A stretch of 64,000 nucleotides of DNA from Arthrobacter sp. OY3WO11 (GCF_001641125.1 NZ_LWLP01000001.1:706147-770146); one strand, 5' to 3'; counted from the first letter of the stretch, positions 16,811-26,362 are shown. Translations and numbers: made by a program. The notes: generated from the letters alone by a model not told the origin.

Positions 16811-17254
16811 CTAAAGATACCTTTTGCGCACCTTGAACCAATCGTTTGGACCCGGCTTCCCGGGGTAGGGCAGCGGCGTCAGCGGCTCCCGGGATGCCGG
16901 AATGACCCCCACCTGCCACGGATCTTGGTAAACGATCCGACCGGGGTCACTTGCAGACAATCGCTCCCAAGCGACCTCCTTTGCGTCGAGAATTGCCAGT
17001 AGTGGATCCAAATGGGTGGTCATACTGTCCGCGGACTCCCGGAACCAGGTGATCGCACCGATCGAATTTCCATCCTCATAGAACGGTGGATTGGGCAGGT
17101 TCTCCTGGAACCAGGCGTCTGCAACGGCGTAGCAGGTAATTTCTTCCTCGCTGAGCCGCCCTGTCCGGCGCAGATGGTCTACAGCCACGAAAACGCCAAC
17201 GGGTGCTCCAGTCCGCCCGACATACTTCGTTTGGAACCGCAGGAAGACCGTCAT
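16811..17254 (-). CDS. Hypothetical protein, 147 residues
   Basis: An open frame with good actinobacterial codon use and a defined start (ATG 17254). The sequence is mixed alpha/beta with several Trp and Tyr residues (DAWFQENLPNPPF, AITWFRESAD, YQDPWQVG) and a basic C-terminus (WFKVRKRYL). It has no signal peptide, membrane segment or recognised motif. It is convergent with the oxidoreductase at 15632 and divergent from the IclR gene. Base composition is somewhat lower in GC than the neighbours, as is the flanking DNA from 16604 to 17520, which may mark an acquired patch. Confidence 0.55.
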   Translation of the reverse strand: MTVFLRFQTKYVGRTGAPVGVFVAVDHLRRTGRLSEEEITCYAVADAWFQENLPNPPFYEDGNSIGAITWFRESADSMTTHLDPLLAILDAKEVAWERLSASDPGRIVYQDPWQVGVIPASREPLTPLPYPGKPGPNDWFKVRKRYL

Positions 17255-17472
17255 TGCAGCATGATCTCACTTATCGGGGAAGGACCTTGCCCAAGGAGTC
17301 CTCTCACGCTCACTCGTCGTACTTCCGGACCCTGTGGCTGATAAATGTCGAAGGCTGCCGCAACGCCATCATTCGAGCGGGTTTAACTAGGCGGCTCGAG
17401 ATGTCTGCGATCCCAGACACCATGCATACTTTGACGACATCGAAACCTATGCGCAGGGCGCAATGTTAAGTA

Positions 17473-17485
17473 CGGGATACCGGAC
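17473..17485. promoter_or_regulatory. Candidate IclR operator before the regulator gene
   Basis: CGGGATACCGGAC (17473-17485) is the exact reverse complement of the 13-mer GTCCGGTATCCCG at 18450-18462 before hutU. It lies 37 bases before the IclR start, consistent with autoregulation. Between 17255 and 17472 I see only the divergent promoter region. Confidence 0.6.
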
Positions 17486-17521
17486 AGGGCCGGGAGTCCC
17501 GTAAAAAACACTGGAGGAAAC

Positions 17522-18358
17522 ATGCTGTTGGACACTGAGACCGGCCCTGGGACCAGCGGCGCACCGCAGGCGGCACCGAAGGTGACATCCAAAGTTCCTG
17601 CTGCCGAAAACACCCTTCGCATCCTCAAACTGCTGGCATCCCGGCGAGGCCCAATGGCGGCGTCGCAAATTGCTTCCACCCTGGGCCTGCCGCGTTCCAG
17701 CGTCTACCACCTGCTGGGGGTGATGGAAGCCAACGGGTTTGTCCTCCACCTCCACGAGGAGCAGCGGTACGGGCTCGGCATCAGCGCGTTCGAGCTCAGT
17801 TCGGCCTACTCCAGGCAGGAGCCGCTCTCCCGGCTGGGCCGCCCCCTGCTCGCCTCCCTCGTGGATGCGCTGGGCGAGAGTGCACACCTGGCGGTACTGC
17901 ATGGGCGCGACGTGCTGTACATCGTTGAGGAGCGCGCCAAAAACCGCCCGTCCCTGGTGACCGACGTCGGCGTCCGGCTCCCCAGCCACCTCACCGCCAG
18001 CGGGCGTGCCATCCTGGCCGCCCTGCCCAAGTCCCAGGTCCGTGCGCTCTATCCGAACGCTGCTGCCTTCACCGCCCGGCACGAGGTGGAAGGCGCCATC
18101 ATGAAGTACTCGGCGCTGTCCTCCCACCTGGACCAGGTAAGGCAGCGCGGCTACGCCACCGAACACGGCGAGGTCACGCCTGGCTTTGGCTCCATCGCCG
18201 CCGCCGTGACGGACCACGTGGGATGGCCGACGGCGGCCGTCGCCGTCACTTTCCTCGAGGACAAACTGCCGGCAGAGCAGTGGCCGGCGCTCGCCGCGCG
18301 GGTCCGGAAGGTGGCCGATGAGCTCTCGGTGTGGCTCCACGGCCGTCCCGCCAAGTAG
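17522..18358 (+). CDS. IclR-family regulator of histidine utilisation
   Basis: 278 residues. The N-terminal winged helix ([37 protein letters not shown]) is followed by the IclR effector domain, with the characteristic [16 protein letters not shown] and [20 protein letters not shown] stretches. A GGAGGAA ribosome site precedes ATG 17522. It stands immediately upstream of hutU and hutH in the same direction, so histidine or urocanate is the probable signal. A shared 13-mer in front of this gene and in front of hutU is its likely binding site. Confidence 0.8.
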   Translation: MLLDTETGPGTSGAPQAAPKVTSKVPAAENTLRILKLLASRRGPMAASQIASTLGLPRSSVYHLLGVMEANGFVLHLHEEQRYGLGISAFELSSAYSRQEPLSRLGRPLLASLVDALGESAHLAVLHGRDVLYIVEERAKNRPSLVTDVGVRLPSHLTASGRAILAALPKSQVRALYPNAAAFTARHEVEGAIMKYSALSSHLDQVRQRGYATEHGEVTPGFGSIAAAVTDHVGWPTAAVAVTFLEDKLPAEQWPALAARVRKVADELSVWLHGRPAK

Positions 18359-18449
18359 TCCCGTCCCCACCAGAATCGCCCTGTCACCCACACTTACAGA
18401 CCGTCCTGGCTGAGGACTGCACGTGGCAGGGCCGCGGGGGAGGGGAAGG

Positions 18450-18465
18450 GTCCGGTATCCCGGAC
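18450..18465. promoter_or_regulatory. Candidate IclR operator before hutU
   Basis: GTCCGGTATCCCGGAC is a 16-bp inverted repeat with 6-bp arms (GTCCGG/CCGGAC). Its first 13 bases recur inverted at 17473-17485. It sits 91 bases before the hutU start, within reach of the promoter. Confidence 0.62.
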
Positions 18466-18555
18466 AGTACCCTTCGGCAGGCCCTGTTTCTGCCGCTGCG
18501 GACGGGCTTTAGTAGATACAGAACTTCCAGTACACCCCTACCTGAAGGAGCCATC

Positions 18556-20262
18556 ATGGCACCCGCCGATTTCACCACCGGTGCCCGCCCGGTCAAAGCA
18601 GCCCGAGGCACCGAGCTCACCGCCAAGTCCTGGCAGACGGAAGCGCCGTTGCGCATGCTCATGAACAACCTGGATCCCGAGGTCGCCGAGCGCCCCGATG
18701 ACCTGGTGGTTTACGGCGGCACGGGCCGGGCTGTCCGGTCCTGGGCCGCTTTTGATGCGATCACCCGAACCCTGGAAACCATGGAAAAGGACGAGACCCT
18801 CCTGGTGCAGTCCGGCAAGCCCGTGGGTGTGTTCCGCACCAATGAATGGGCCCCGCGGGTGTTGCTGGCCAACTCCAACCTGGTGGGCGACTGGGCCACC
18901 TGGCCCGAGTTCCGCCGGCTCGAGGCCGAGGGCCTGATGATGTACGGCCAGATGACCGCGGGGTCCTGGATCTATATCGGCACGCAGGGCATCCTGCAGG
19001 GCACTTTCGAGACCTTTGCCGCGATTGCACGCAAGCTCACCGGCGATGAGAACGGTACCCTCGCCGGCACGCTGACCCTGACTGGCGGGTGCGGCGGGAT
19101 GGGCGGCGCGCAGCCGCTGGCCGTGACCCTGAACGATGGCGCGTGCCTGATTGTCGACGTCGACGAGACGCGCCTGCGCCGCCGAGCCGGCAAGCGCTAC
19201 CTCGATGAGGTGGAAACCGATCTTGACGCCGCGATCACCAAGGTGCTCAAGGCCAAGGAAGAGCGCCGCGGCTGGTCGGTAGGCTACGTGGGCAACGCCG
19301 CCGAGGTCTTCCCGGAGATCCTGCGCCGCCACAACGCCGGTGAGCTCACCGTGGACATCGTCACCGACCAGACCTCCGCGCACGATCCGTTGTCCTACCT
19401 GCCCGAGGGCATCTCGGTCAACGAGTGGCACCGGGAAGCCGAGGCGGACCCGGAGGGCTTTACCAAGAAGGCCCAGGCGTCGATGGCCCGGCACGTGCAG
19501 GCGATGGTGGAGTTCCAGGACGCGGGCGCCGAGGTGTTCGATTACGGCAACTCCATCCGTGATGAAGCACGCAAGGGCGGATACAACCGGGCCTTCGAAT
19601 TCCCCGGCTTCGTCCCGGCCTACATCCGCCCGCTCTTCTGCGAGGGCCTGGGCCCGTTCCGCTGGGTGGCCCTCTCGGGTGACCCCGAGGACATCCGCGT
19701 CACCGATGAGGCCATCAAGGAACTGTTCCCCGAGAACAAGCACCTGCACCGGTGGATCGATGCCGCGCAGGAGCGCGTCGAGTTCGAGGGCCTCCCGGCC
19801 CGGATCTGCTGGCTCGGCTACGGCGAGCGCGCTAAAGCCGGGCTGCTGTTCAACCAGCTCGTCAAGGACGGCAAGGTCAAGGCCCCCATCGTCATCGGCC
19901 GCGACCACCTGGACTCCGGCTCAGTCGCCTCCCCGTACCGCGAAACCGAAGCGATGGCCGACGGCTCCGACGCCATCGCTGACTGGCCCATGCTCAACGC
20001 CCTGCTGAACACCGCCTCCGGTGCTACCTGGGTGTCCCTGCACCACGGCGGCGGTGTCGGCATCGGCCGTTCCATCCACGCTGGCCAGGTCTCCGTCGCC
20101 GACGGCACCGACCTCGCCGCCCAGAAACTCGAGCGCCTCCTCACCAACGACCCCGGCATGGGCGTCATCCGCCATGCCGACGCCGGCTACGAGCGCGCCC
20201 TCGACGTAGCCAAAGAACGTGGCGTCCGCATCCCAATGAACGAGTCTTCAGGGACCAACTAG
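18556..20262 (+). CDS. hutU: Urocanate hydratase
   Basis: 568 residues, the expected length. HutU converts urocanate to 4-imidazolone-5-propionate, step two of histidine breakdown, using a tightly bound NAD+. The NAD-binding [12 protein letters not shown] block and the C-terminal active-site region ([10 protein letters not shown], then [15 protein letters not shown]) are intact. I chose ATG 18556 because AAGGAG lies eight bases before it and the conserved N-terminus ([12 protein letters not shown]) follows at the usual distance; the longer frame crosses the promoter and operator. It is followed after 90 bases by hutH, with the palindromic repeat copy 2 in the gap. Confidence 0.95.
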   Translation: MAPADFTTGARPVKAARGTELTAKSWQTEAPLRMLMNNLDPEVAERPDDLVVYGGTGRAVRSWAAFDAITRTLETMEKDETLLVQSGKPVGVFRTNEWAPRVLLANSNLVGDWATWPEFRRLEAEGLMMYGQMTAGSWIYIGTQGILQGTFETFAAIARKLTGDENGTLAGTLTLTGGCGGMGGAQPLAVTLNDGACLIVDVDETRLRRRAGKRYLDEVETDLDAAITKVLKAKEERRGWSVGYVGNAAEVFPEILRRHNAGELTVDIVTDQTSAHDPLSYLPEGISVNEWHREAEADPEGFTKKAQASMARHVQAMVEFQDAGAEVFDYGNSIRDEARKGGYNRAFEFPGFVPAYIRPLFCEGLGPFRWVALSGDPEDIRVTDEAIKELFPENKHLHRWIDAAQERVEFEGLPARICWLGYGERAKAGLLFNQLVKDGKVKAPIVIGRDHLDSGSVASPYRETEAMADGSDAIADWPMLNALLNTASGATWVSLHHGGGVGIGRSIHAGQVSVADGTDLAAQKLERLLTNDPGMGVIRHADAGYERALDVAKERGVRIPMNESSGTN

Positions 20263-20263
20263 T

Positions 20264-20325
20264 CCATCGATTGCTCCGTACCTGTCGTTTAGAGCCCCGA
20301 AAACGACAGTTACGGAGCAATCGAT
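20264..20325. repeat. Palindromic repeat, copy 2, inside the hutU-hutH gap
   Basis: Arms 20266-20290 and 20301-20325 are 25 bp with one mismatch and a 10-nt loop. This copy is more complete than the one at 11516-11571, which it matches at 51 of 56 aligned bases. It starts two bases after the hutU stop. The hairpin could pause or partly terminate transcription between hutU and hutH, or stabilise the upstream message. Confidence 0.8.
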
Positions 20326-20352
20326 CCCCACACACCACAAAAAGTAGGAATC

Positions 20353-21945
20353 ATGACATTGACAACCCACGAACCGCTGACCGTCACCCTCGGCACCAGC
20401 GGTGTCACGCCGGAGGACGTCGTCGCCGTCGCGCGCCACAACGCGAAGGTCACCATTTCCCCGGAAGCCCTCGAAACCGTTGCAAAAGTGCGTGCGCACA
20501 TCGACGACCTCGCCGCCAGCGATATCCCGGCATACGGAATCTCCACCGGCTTCGGCGCCCTTGCGAACCGCCACATTCCCAACGAGCTGCGCACCCAGCT
20601 GCAAAAAAGCCTGATCCGCAGCCACGCCGCCGGCATGGGTCCGGCCGTGGAACGTGAAGTGGTCCGCGGCATCATGTTCCTCCGCGCCAAAACCCTGGCC
20701 TCCGGCCGCACCGGCGTCCGTCCCGTGGTCCTGCAGACCATGGTGGACGTCCTCAATGCCGGCATCACCCCTGTGGTCCGCGAGTTCGGGTCGCTGGGCT
20801 GCTCCGGCGACCTGGCGCCCCTGTCCCACTGCGCCCTGGTCCTGATGGGCGAGGGTGAGGCGGAAGGGCCCGACGGCGTCACGTACGGCGGGCGGGGAGA
20901 ACGGCCTGTCGCTGAGCTCCTTGCCGCGCACGGCATTGAGCCGGTCACCCTCGCCGAGAAGGAAGGCCTTGCCCTGGTCAACGGCACCGAGGGCATGCTG
21001 GGCATGCTGCTTATGGCCATCGCCGACCTTCGGCAGCTGCTGACGACGGCGGACATCACCGCGGCGATGAGCGTCGAGGCGCTGCTCGGCACCGACCAGG
21101 TGTTCCTGCCGGAGCTGCACGCCGCACTGCGTCCCCATCCGGGGCAGGCCGCCAGCGCTGACAACATGCTGCGCGTACTCTCCGGATCGCCGATCGTAGC
21201 CTCCCACAAAGTAGGCGATTCCCGCGTGCAGGACGCCTATTCGCTCCGCTGCGCCCCGCAGGTCACCGGTGCGGTAAGGGACACGCTGGACCACGCGGAC
21301 CTGGTGGCGTCCCGCGAACTGGCCGCGGCCATCGACAACCCGGTGGTGCTGCCGGACGGGCGGGTCAGCTCCAACGGCAACTTCCACGGCGCCCCTGTGG
21401 CGTACGTCCTGGACTTCCTGGCCATCGCGGTGGCGGACCTCAGCTCCATCGCGGAGCGGCGGACGGACAGGATGCTGGACCCCGCGCGGTCCCACGGCCT
21501 TCCTGCGTTCCTCGCGGCCGACCCCGGCGTCGATTCCGGGCTCATGATCGCCCAGTACACCCAGGCCGGGCTGGTCTCGGACAACAAACGGCTCGCTGTA
21601 CCTGCATCGGTGGACTCCATCCCCAGTTCGGCCATGCAGGAAGACCACGTCTCCATGGGCTGGCACGCGGCCCGCAAACTCCGGAAGGCAGTGGAGAACC
21701 TGCGGCGCGTCCTGGCGATCGAGCTGGTGACGTCAGCCCGGGCACTGGACATCCGCACCCAGCTCTCCGGTGGTGTGCTAACGCCCGGACCGGCGGGCGC
21801 CGCCGTCGTCACCGCTCTGCGGACCGTGGTGGACGGGCCGGGGACGGACCGTTTCCTTTCCCCGGAGCTTGAAGCCGCGGACATGTTGGTGGCAGCAGGC
21901 GAGGTCCGTCGGGCAGTCGAATCCGCCGTGGGTCCACTGGCCTAA
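20353..21945 (+). CDS. hutH: Histidine ammonia-lyase
   Basis: 530 residues, the normal size. HutH removes ammonia from L-histidine to give urocanate, the first step of the pathway. The MIO prosthetic group is made from a tripeptide; here it reads Cys150-Ser151-Gly152 (GSLGCSGDLAPLSH), with Cys where most enzymes have Ala. The cyclising Ser and Gly are kept, and C-S-G variants are compatible with MIO formation in this superfamily. The catalytic YGISTGFGAL and the substrate-binding QEDHVSMG are present. It lies downstream of hutU in one likely operon; a hairpin at 21978-22024 follows. Confidence 0.93.
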   Translation: MTLTTHEPLTVTLGTSGVTPEDVVAVARHNAKVTISPEALETVAKVRAHIDDLAASDIPAYGISTGFGALANRHIPNELRTQLQKSLIRSHAAGMGPAVEREVVRGIMFLRAKTLASGRTGVRPVVLQTMVDVLNAGITPVVREFGSLGCSGDLAPLSHCALVLMGEGEAEGPDGVTYGGRGERPVAELLAAHGIEPVTLAEKEGLALVNGTEGMLGMLLMAIADLRQLLTTADITAAMSVEALLGTDQVFLPELHAALRPHPGQAASADNMLRVLSGSPIVASHKVGDSRVQDAYSLRCAPQVTGAVRDTLDHADLVASRELAAAIDNPVVLPDGRVSSNGNFHGAPVAYVLDFLAIAVADLSSIAERRTDRMLDPARSHGLPAFLAADPGVDSGLMIAQYTQAGLVSDNKRLAVPASVDSIPSSAMQEDHVSMGWHAARKLRKAVENLRRVLAIELVTSARALDIRTQLSGGVLTPGPAGAAVVTALRTVVDGPGTDRFLSPELEAADMLVAAGEVRRAVESAVGPLA

Positions 21946-21977
21946 AAGGCGAAGAATCTTCAGCCCATCGGCACAAA

Positions 21978-22024
21978 GCGTCCGCCTGATGAAATTTCCA
22001 GCGACACGGACATCGGGCGGACGC
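21978..22024 (+). terminator. Hairpin after hutH, probable terminator
   Basis: Arms 21978-21991 and 22011-22024 (GCGTCCGCC, then GATG) pair over 14 bp with one G-T pair and a 19-nt loop. There is no strong T-run, as is common in high-GC actinobacteria. Confidence 0.6.
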
Positions 22025-22106
22025 GGAGTGTAGTAGAACTGAAGGTGTAGTAAAAGTCACATCAAAGAGGCTGTGGCGGAACATATACAAAGGGGTAGAA
22101 GTTCAA

Positions 22107-22343
22107 ATGAAAGCACGTGGGGCAGTCCTGTCGAGGCGCAATGCCCATTCCGCCGTTATTTCCGACTGGAGGGGACTCCAGGCCGGGGAACGCGTCGAGA
22201 TCATCAAGCAGGCGCATGTGGTGGCCGCCGGAGAGGTGGAAGAGGTGTCCAAGAGCGGCAACGTTCTGTGGCTTGTGCCGGCTGGTCCGTCCGAAAAGCA
22301 GCTCTTTTTGAAGTCCGACGGCGTACAGGTCCGCCGGGCCTGA
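22107..22343 (+). CDS. Small hypothetical protein, 78 residues
   Basis: It starts MKARGAVLSRRNAHSAVISD and contains a short beta-rich core (RVEIIKQAHVVAAGEVEEVSKSGNVLWLVP) resembling a small SH3-like barrel. The ribosome site (AAGGGGT) is weak but correctly placed. It has no export signal. It is closed off by a near-perfect bidirectional terminator at 22361-22408. Function unknown. Confidence 0.6.
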   Translation: MKARGAVLSRRNAHSAVISDWRGLQAGERVEIIKQAHVVAAGEVEEVSKSGNVLWLVPAGPSEKQLFLKSDGVQVRRA

Positions 22344-22360
22344 CAGCCGGGTAACTGCCG

Positions 22361-22408
22361 AGACAAAAGTCCCCGCCGCTGCGTATGCAGCGGCGGGGAC
22401 TTTTGTCT
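22361..22408. terminator. Perfect 22-bp bidirectional terminator
   Basis: Arms 22361-22382 and 22387-22408 are fully complementary with a 4-nt loop. A GC-rich stem is flanked by A4 on one side and T4 on the other, so it can stop both the plus-strand gene ending at 22343 and the minus-strand gene ending at 22438. Confidence 0.9.
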
Positions 22409-22437
22409 ATGCGAGGAGAGGCATCCGTCGCAAACTG

Positions 22438-22698
22438 TCAGGCGGCGATGGCCTCATAGGTTTCACCGAAGGGAACCGATTCGTCCAGGGCCACGGTGTA
22501 GCGGCCAGCGTGCAGCCTGGTCACCAGGATTCCGCAGGCCGCGTCCTGGGCCGCAACCTCAATGAGTTCGGCAACTGCTTCCTCCAGGCCCGTGTGGACG
22601 TCGCCCGCGGTGGCGAACTCCAGGTCGATCGACCGGAAGGCCGACGCATCGGTGGGGGAGGAAACGGCGGGGACGCGTTCCATGGTTGCTGTAGTCAT
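22438..22698 (-). CDS. Hypothetical protein, 86 residues
   Basis: An acidic small protein (SIDLEFATAGDVHTGLEEAVAELIEVAAQDAACGILVTRLHAGRYTVALDESVPFGETYE) with a predicted helix followed by two strands. It has no signal peptide or membrane segment. A GAAAG sequence stands before the start. It is convergent with the small gene at 22107. I do not recognise the family. Confidence 0.6.
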   Translation of the reverse strand: MTTATMERVPAVSSPTDASAFRSIDLEFATAGDVHTGLEEAVAELIEVAAQDAACGILVTRLHAGRYTVALDESVPFGETYEAIAA

Positions 22699-22909
22699 GT
22701 GTGAACTTTCTGTGTTTCATGCCTGAGGGCCCTCTTATCGTACCCGCTGATCCCCGCAAATGTCAGATGACTGCTATTTGGAGTGTCGGGCGCGCATCCT
22801 AAAAACGACAGGAAGGGTGCGCCGGCAGTCACAATAGGGCGCGTTGGCGGCGGGTCAGCCCATCAGCAACGATGGGAGAAACGTGGAAATCAGCTCGAAG
22901 GAGATCTGG

Positions 22910-23773
22910 ATGAAAATCATGCGCCTGGGTGAAAGCGGCAAGGAGCAGCCGGCAGTTATGATGCCGTCCGGCCGGTACTACAGCCTCCTGCCGCTGACGC
23001 AGGACGTGGACGGCGCCTTCCTGGCATCCGGAGGAGTGGACAAGATCCGGGAGGCGCTGGAATCCGGTTCCCTGCCGGAACTGGAAGGAGCGGAGAGGCT
23101 CAGGGTTGGCCCGCCGATTGCCAGGCCCGGTTCGGTGGTGGGAATCGGGATGAACTACGCCGCGCACGCTGCCGAGTCAGGCTCCGCGCCCCCGGAAGTT
23201 CCGGTGGTGTTCCTCAAGCCGGGCAATACTGTTGCGGGGCCGTTCGATCCCGCCCCCGTTCCGCCGAACTCCAGCAGCTACGACTGGGAAGTGGAGCTGG
23301 GAATCGTCATCGGCAGGGAGGCAAGTTACCTGGAGTCCCTCAGCCAGGCGGAGGACTGCATCGCAGGATACGTGACCGCCAACGACCTCTCGGAGCGCGA
23401 GTACCAGCTCCCCGGGGCGGCCGGCCAGTGGACCAAGGGGAAGTCCCTCCCCGGCTCCACGCCGCTGGGCCCGTGGCTGGTTCCGGCAGGGGAGATCGAC
23501 GGCGGGAGCCTGCCGCTGCGGAGCTGGGTCAACGGGGAGCCGCGCCAGGATTCCGACACCTCTGAGCTCATCTTCGATGCCGCCACCCTTGTCCACCACT
23601 GCAGCCAGTACATGCGCCTGGAACCCGGGGACGTGGTCCTGACCGGAACGCCGGAAGGCGTGGCGCTCAGCGGCCGCTTCCCCTACCTCCAGCCGGGTGA
23701 CGTGGTGGAGGTAGAGGTCGTGGGGCTGGGGCGCCAACGCCAGGAGCTGTTCCGCGCTGGAGAATCCGGCTAG
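22910..23773 (+). CDS. Fumarylacetoacetate-hydrolase-family protein
   Basis: 287 residues. The catalytic C-terminal domain shows VVGIGMNYAAHAAESG, the metal-binding acidic residues in DWEVELGIVIG and the NDLSERE segment, then KGKSLPGSTPLGPWLV and a C-terminal GDVVLTGTPEGV. Members hydrolyse C-C bonds in fumarylacetoacetate, ureidoglycolate or 2,4-diketo-3-deoxy sugar acids. The specific substrate cannot be told apart here. I chose ATG 22910 because GAAGGAG stands six bases before it. Its stop overlaps the stop of the convergent usp gene in the four bases CTAG (23770-23773). Confidence 0.82.
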   Translation: MKIMRLGESGKEQPAVMMPSGRYYSLLPLTQDVDGAFLASGGVDKIREALESGSLPELEGAERLRVGPPIARPGSVVGIGMNYAAHAAESGSAPPEVPVVFLKPGNTVAGPFDPAPVPPNSSSYDWEVELGIVIGREASYLESLSQAEDCIAGYVTANDLSEREYQLPGAAGQWTKGKSLPGSTPLGPWLVPAGEIDGGSLPLRSWVNGEPRQDSDTSELIFDAATLVHHCSQYMRLEPGDVVLTGTPEGVALSGRFPYLQPGDVVEVEVVGLGRQRQELFRAGESG

Positions 23774-24162
23774 CCTGCCTTCACTGCCAGGACCGGGCAG
23801 TCCGCCTCCAGCAGGATCCGCTGGGAAACGCTGCCCATGATGAGCTTGCCCACCGGTGTCCGCCGGCGCAGGCCGATCACAATCAGTTCAGCGTTGTGCT
23901 CCTCCGCGGCATCCAGCACCTCCGCGGCGGCATCATGGCCACGGACCGGCTGCTTGATCACGTGGTCGATGCCCTGGGTGGCCAGGCGGTCCTCAATGCT
24001 CTGGATCTCCGGCTCCTGGGCGTAGCGGTTGTCCACCAGCGCGTCCCCCTTGGACGAGTTGATGACCAACAGTTTGGTGTTGCTCTTCCGGGCTTCGTGG
24101 ATGGCCTGGGTCAGGGCTGCTTCGCCCTCGGGGGTCGGGACGTATCCCACCACGATGGTCAT
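23770..24162 (-). CDS. Universal stress protein, single UspA domain
   Basis: 130 residues from ATG 24162, with AAGGAG upstream. The ATP-binding pattern G-2x-G-9x-G(S/T) appears in the C-terminal stretch [22 protein letters not shown]. Its start codon overlaps the stop of tctA (ATGA), so it is the last gene of the tctCBA operon and is translationally coupled to the transporter. That link suggests it reports on or tunes transporter activity rather than acting as a general stress protein; this is inference. Confidence 0.85.
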   Translation of the reverse strand: MTIVVGYVPTPEGEAALTQAIHEARKSNTKLLVINSSKGDALVDNRYAQEPEIQSIEDRLATQGIDHVIKQPVRGHDAAAEVLDAAEEHNAELIVIGLRRRTPVGKLIMGSVSQRILLEADCPVLAVKAG

Positions 24163-25859
24163 GGTGTCTCCTTCTTGTCTGGGTGAGCCGAGCTGTCTGG
24201 GTGGGCGTGGCTGCCTTGGCGGACAGTGCTGTCTGCGTGGACAGTGCTGTCCGAACGAACGTTGCTGCCAGGGTGTGCGGCACCCTCCGGGTGGACAGGC
24301 AGGTCTGCATGGGCAGAGCTGCCGGACGGAGCCGCCGGCGCCGTGTTCGTGGCCGGCACAGGTCCGGCAGCAGCCGGACGGTTGCGCCGGACCAGCTTGA
24401 AGATCAACGGCCACGCCAGGATGAGTCCCACGATGATGTAGATGACGACGGCGATCGGTTCGCTCCAGAGCCCCGCCGGGTCACCGGCGCTGAGCTGCAG
24501 GCTCTTGCGCAGCTGGCCTTCGATCCGCGGCCCCAAGATGACGCCAAGGATGAGGGGCAGCACGGGCAGTCCGAACCGGCGCATCATGAATCCCAGTGCG
24601 CCCAGGGCAAGCAGGAGGACCAGATCGAAGGCCTGCAGGTTCACCGAGTAGGCGCCCAGTGTGGCGAAGAACAGGATGCCCGCGTACAGGTACGGCCGGG
24701 GGAGCTGCAGGAGCTTGGCCCACAGGGGAGCCAGCGGCAGGTTGATCAGCAGGAGCAGCAGGTTGCCGATGAAGAGGCTTGCGATCAGCGCCCACACCAG
24801 GGGGCCCTGGCTGGAAAACAGCTGCGGACCCGGCTGGATGCCGTAGGAGGTAAACGCTGCCAGCATGACGGCGGCAGTGGCGTTGGTGGGCAGGCCCAGT
24901 GCCAGCATGGGGGTCAGGGTTCCGGCGGCGGCTGCGTTGTTGGCAGCTTCCGGACCGGCGACGCCCTCGATGGCTCCCTTGCCGAACTCCTCGGGGTGCT
25001 TGCTGAGGCGCTTCTCCGTCACATAGGAGAGGAACGTGGGGATTTCCGCACCGCCGGCGGGAAGGGCGCCGAATGGGAATCCAAAGGCTGTCCCACGGAG
25101 CCAGGGCTTCCAGGAACGGCTCCAGTCTTTCTTGCCCATCCAGGGCCGGCCCACGGGGATGACATGGAGGGGGGTGCGGCGCAGGTGGGCGGCAACCCAC
25201 AGGGCCTCGCCCACTGCGAAGATGGCCACAGCCACCACAACGATGTCCAGGCCGTCCGCGAGCAGCGGCTGGCCGAAGGTCAGTCGGCGCTGGCCGGTCA
25301 CGGAGTCGATGCCCACCAGGCCGATGGCCAAGCCCAGGGCCAGTGAAGAGAAGCCGCGGAGCCGGGATGAACCCAGCACGGCAGTGACGGCCAGCAGGGC
25401 CAGGACCATGATGGCGAAGTAGCTGGGAGCGCCCAGGCTGACCGCGAATTGCACCACGATGGGGGCGCAGACGGCCAGGAGCGCGGTGCCGATGGTGCCG
25501 GCGATGAACGAGCCAATGGCCGCCGTCGCAAGCGCCTGTGAGGCCCGCCCCGCTTTGGCCATTTTGTTGCCTTCGATCGCCGTCACCACCGAGGATGATT
25601 CACCGGGTGTGTTCAGCAGGATCGAGGTGGTGGAGCCGCCGTACATGCCGCCGTAGTAGATGCCGGCGAACATGATGAAGGCGCTGGTGGGTTCCAGGGC
25701 GTAGGTGACCGGAAGGAGCAGGGCCACGGTCATGGCCGGGCCGAGGCCGGGCAGGACGCCGACGGCGGTGCCCAGGATGACGCCGATGACGGCGTAGAGG
25801 AAGTTCATGGGGGTGAGGGCGGTGGCGAAACCGTCCATCAGTGAGGACCAGACGTCCAT
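24159..25859 (-). CDS. tctA: Tripartite tricarboxylate transporter, large permease TctA
   Basis: 566 residues. TctA is the channel subunit of a secondary transporter that takes up citrate-like acids together with the binding protein TctC and small subunit TctB. The family signature [20 protein letters not shown] is near the N-terminus, and about a dozen hydrophobic segments run to residue 500 or so. After the last segment comes a cytoplasmic tail of 60 residues not found in typical TctA: eight His/Asp/Ser hexapeptide units (DNA 24171-24314). The start overlaps the tctB stop by one base and its own stop overlaps the usp start. Confidence 0.9.
   Translation of the reverse strand: MDVWSSLMDGFATALTPMNFLYAVIGVILGTAVGVLPGLGPAMTVALLLPVTYALEPTSAFIMFAGIYYGGMYGGSTTSILLNTPGESSSVVTAIEGNKMAKAGRASQALATAAIGSFIAGTIGTALLAVCAPIVVQFAVSLGAPSYFAIMVLALLAVTAVLGSSRLRGFSSLALGLAIGLVGIDSVTGQRRLTFGQPLLADGLDIVVVAVAIFAVGEALWVAAHLRRTPLHVIPVGRPWMGKKDWSRSWKPWLRGTAFGFPFGALPAGGAEIPTFLSYVTEKRLSKHPEEFGKGAIEGVAGPEAANNAAAAGTLTPMLALGLPTNATAAVMLAAFTSYGIQPGPQLFSSQGPLVWALIASLFIGNLLLLLINLPLAPLWAKLLQLPRPYLYAGILFFATLGAYSVNLQAFDLVLLLALGALGFMMRRFGLPVLPLILGVILGPRIEGQLRKSLQLSAGDPAGLWSEPIAVVIYIIVGLILAWPLIFKLVRRNRPAAAGPVPATNTAPAAPSGSSAHADLPVHPEGAAHPGSNVRSDSTVHADSTVRQGSHAHPDSSAHPDKKETP
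24171..24314 (-). repeat. Eight 18-bp coding repeats in the TctA tail
   Basis: The tail reads as hexapeptides [48 protein letters not shown], then ETP-stop. Position 1 is Ala/Val, 2 is His/Arg, 4 is Asp/Glu/Gly. Such tandem coding repeats can change length between strains. Confidence 0.75.
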
Positions 25860-26362
25860 CAGAGGATTCCTTCCAGGAGTCCGGCGGGCAGTGCGATGCC
25901 CAGCCCGAGGTAGAAGCCGTAGAAGGTCAGCAGGGACAGGGCCACGGAGATGAGCCCGTCACGGATGTAGCGGCGGCTGCCCAGTGCCAGGACGCTGCCC
26001 CAGAACAGGACGGTGCCGGAGATGACCCAGCCGGCCCAGTCGATGAGCAGGATGTTCAGGATAAAAGCGCCCGCAAGGGGCAGGATGGTCTTCCAGTCGG
26101 CAGGGTGGGTGAGGTCGATGTCCTCGCCGCCTTCCGCTTCGCCCTGGCCGCCCCGGATGACGTTGACGGCCAGCAGCACTGCGCAGGCCACCAGCAAACC
26201 GGCCACGATGAACGGAACCGTTTTGGGACCAACCGGGTCCGACTGGGAATACGGGGTTACCAGGCCGTTGGCGTCCAGGAAGACAAGGACGCCAACCGCG
26301 CCGAGCAGGAGTGCAACTCCCAGCTCGGCGCGGCCTTTAAGGCCTGTGGTCAGCGAGCTCAC
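25859..26362 (-). CDS. tctB: Tripartite tricarboxylate transporter, small permease TctB
   Basis: 167 residues with four hydrophobic segments ([54 protein letters not shown] and [21 protein letters not shown]), the normal TctB layout. A hydrophilic acidic loop ([11 protein letters not shown]) separates the halves. Start GTG 26362 overlaps the tctC stop, giving a continuously coupled tctC-tctB-tctA-usp unit. Confidence 0.87.
   Translation of the reverse strand: MSSLTTGLKGRAELGVALLLGAVGVLVFLDANGLVTPYSQSDPVGPKTVPFIVAGLLVACAVLLAVNVIRGGQGEAEGGEDIDLTHPADWKTILPLAGAFILNILLIDWAGWVISGTVLFWGSVLALGSRRYIRDGLISVALSLLTFYGFYLGLGIALPAGLLEGIL

Noticed and set aside
22780..22830. Third copy of the 56-bp palindromic repeat
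   Set aside because: Only AAAACGACAG is shared; the arms do not pair and the GCTCCGTAA block is missing.
24171..24314. Possible CRISPR array or tandem noncoding repeat
   Set aside because: The 18-bp units are in frame with TctA, have no spacers and encode hexapeptides.
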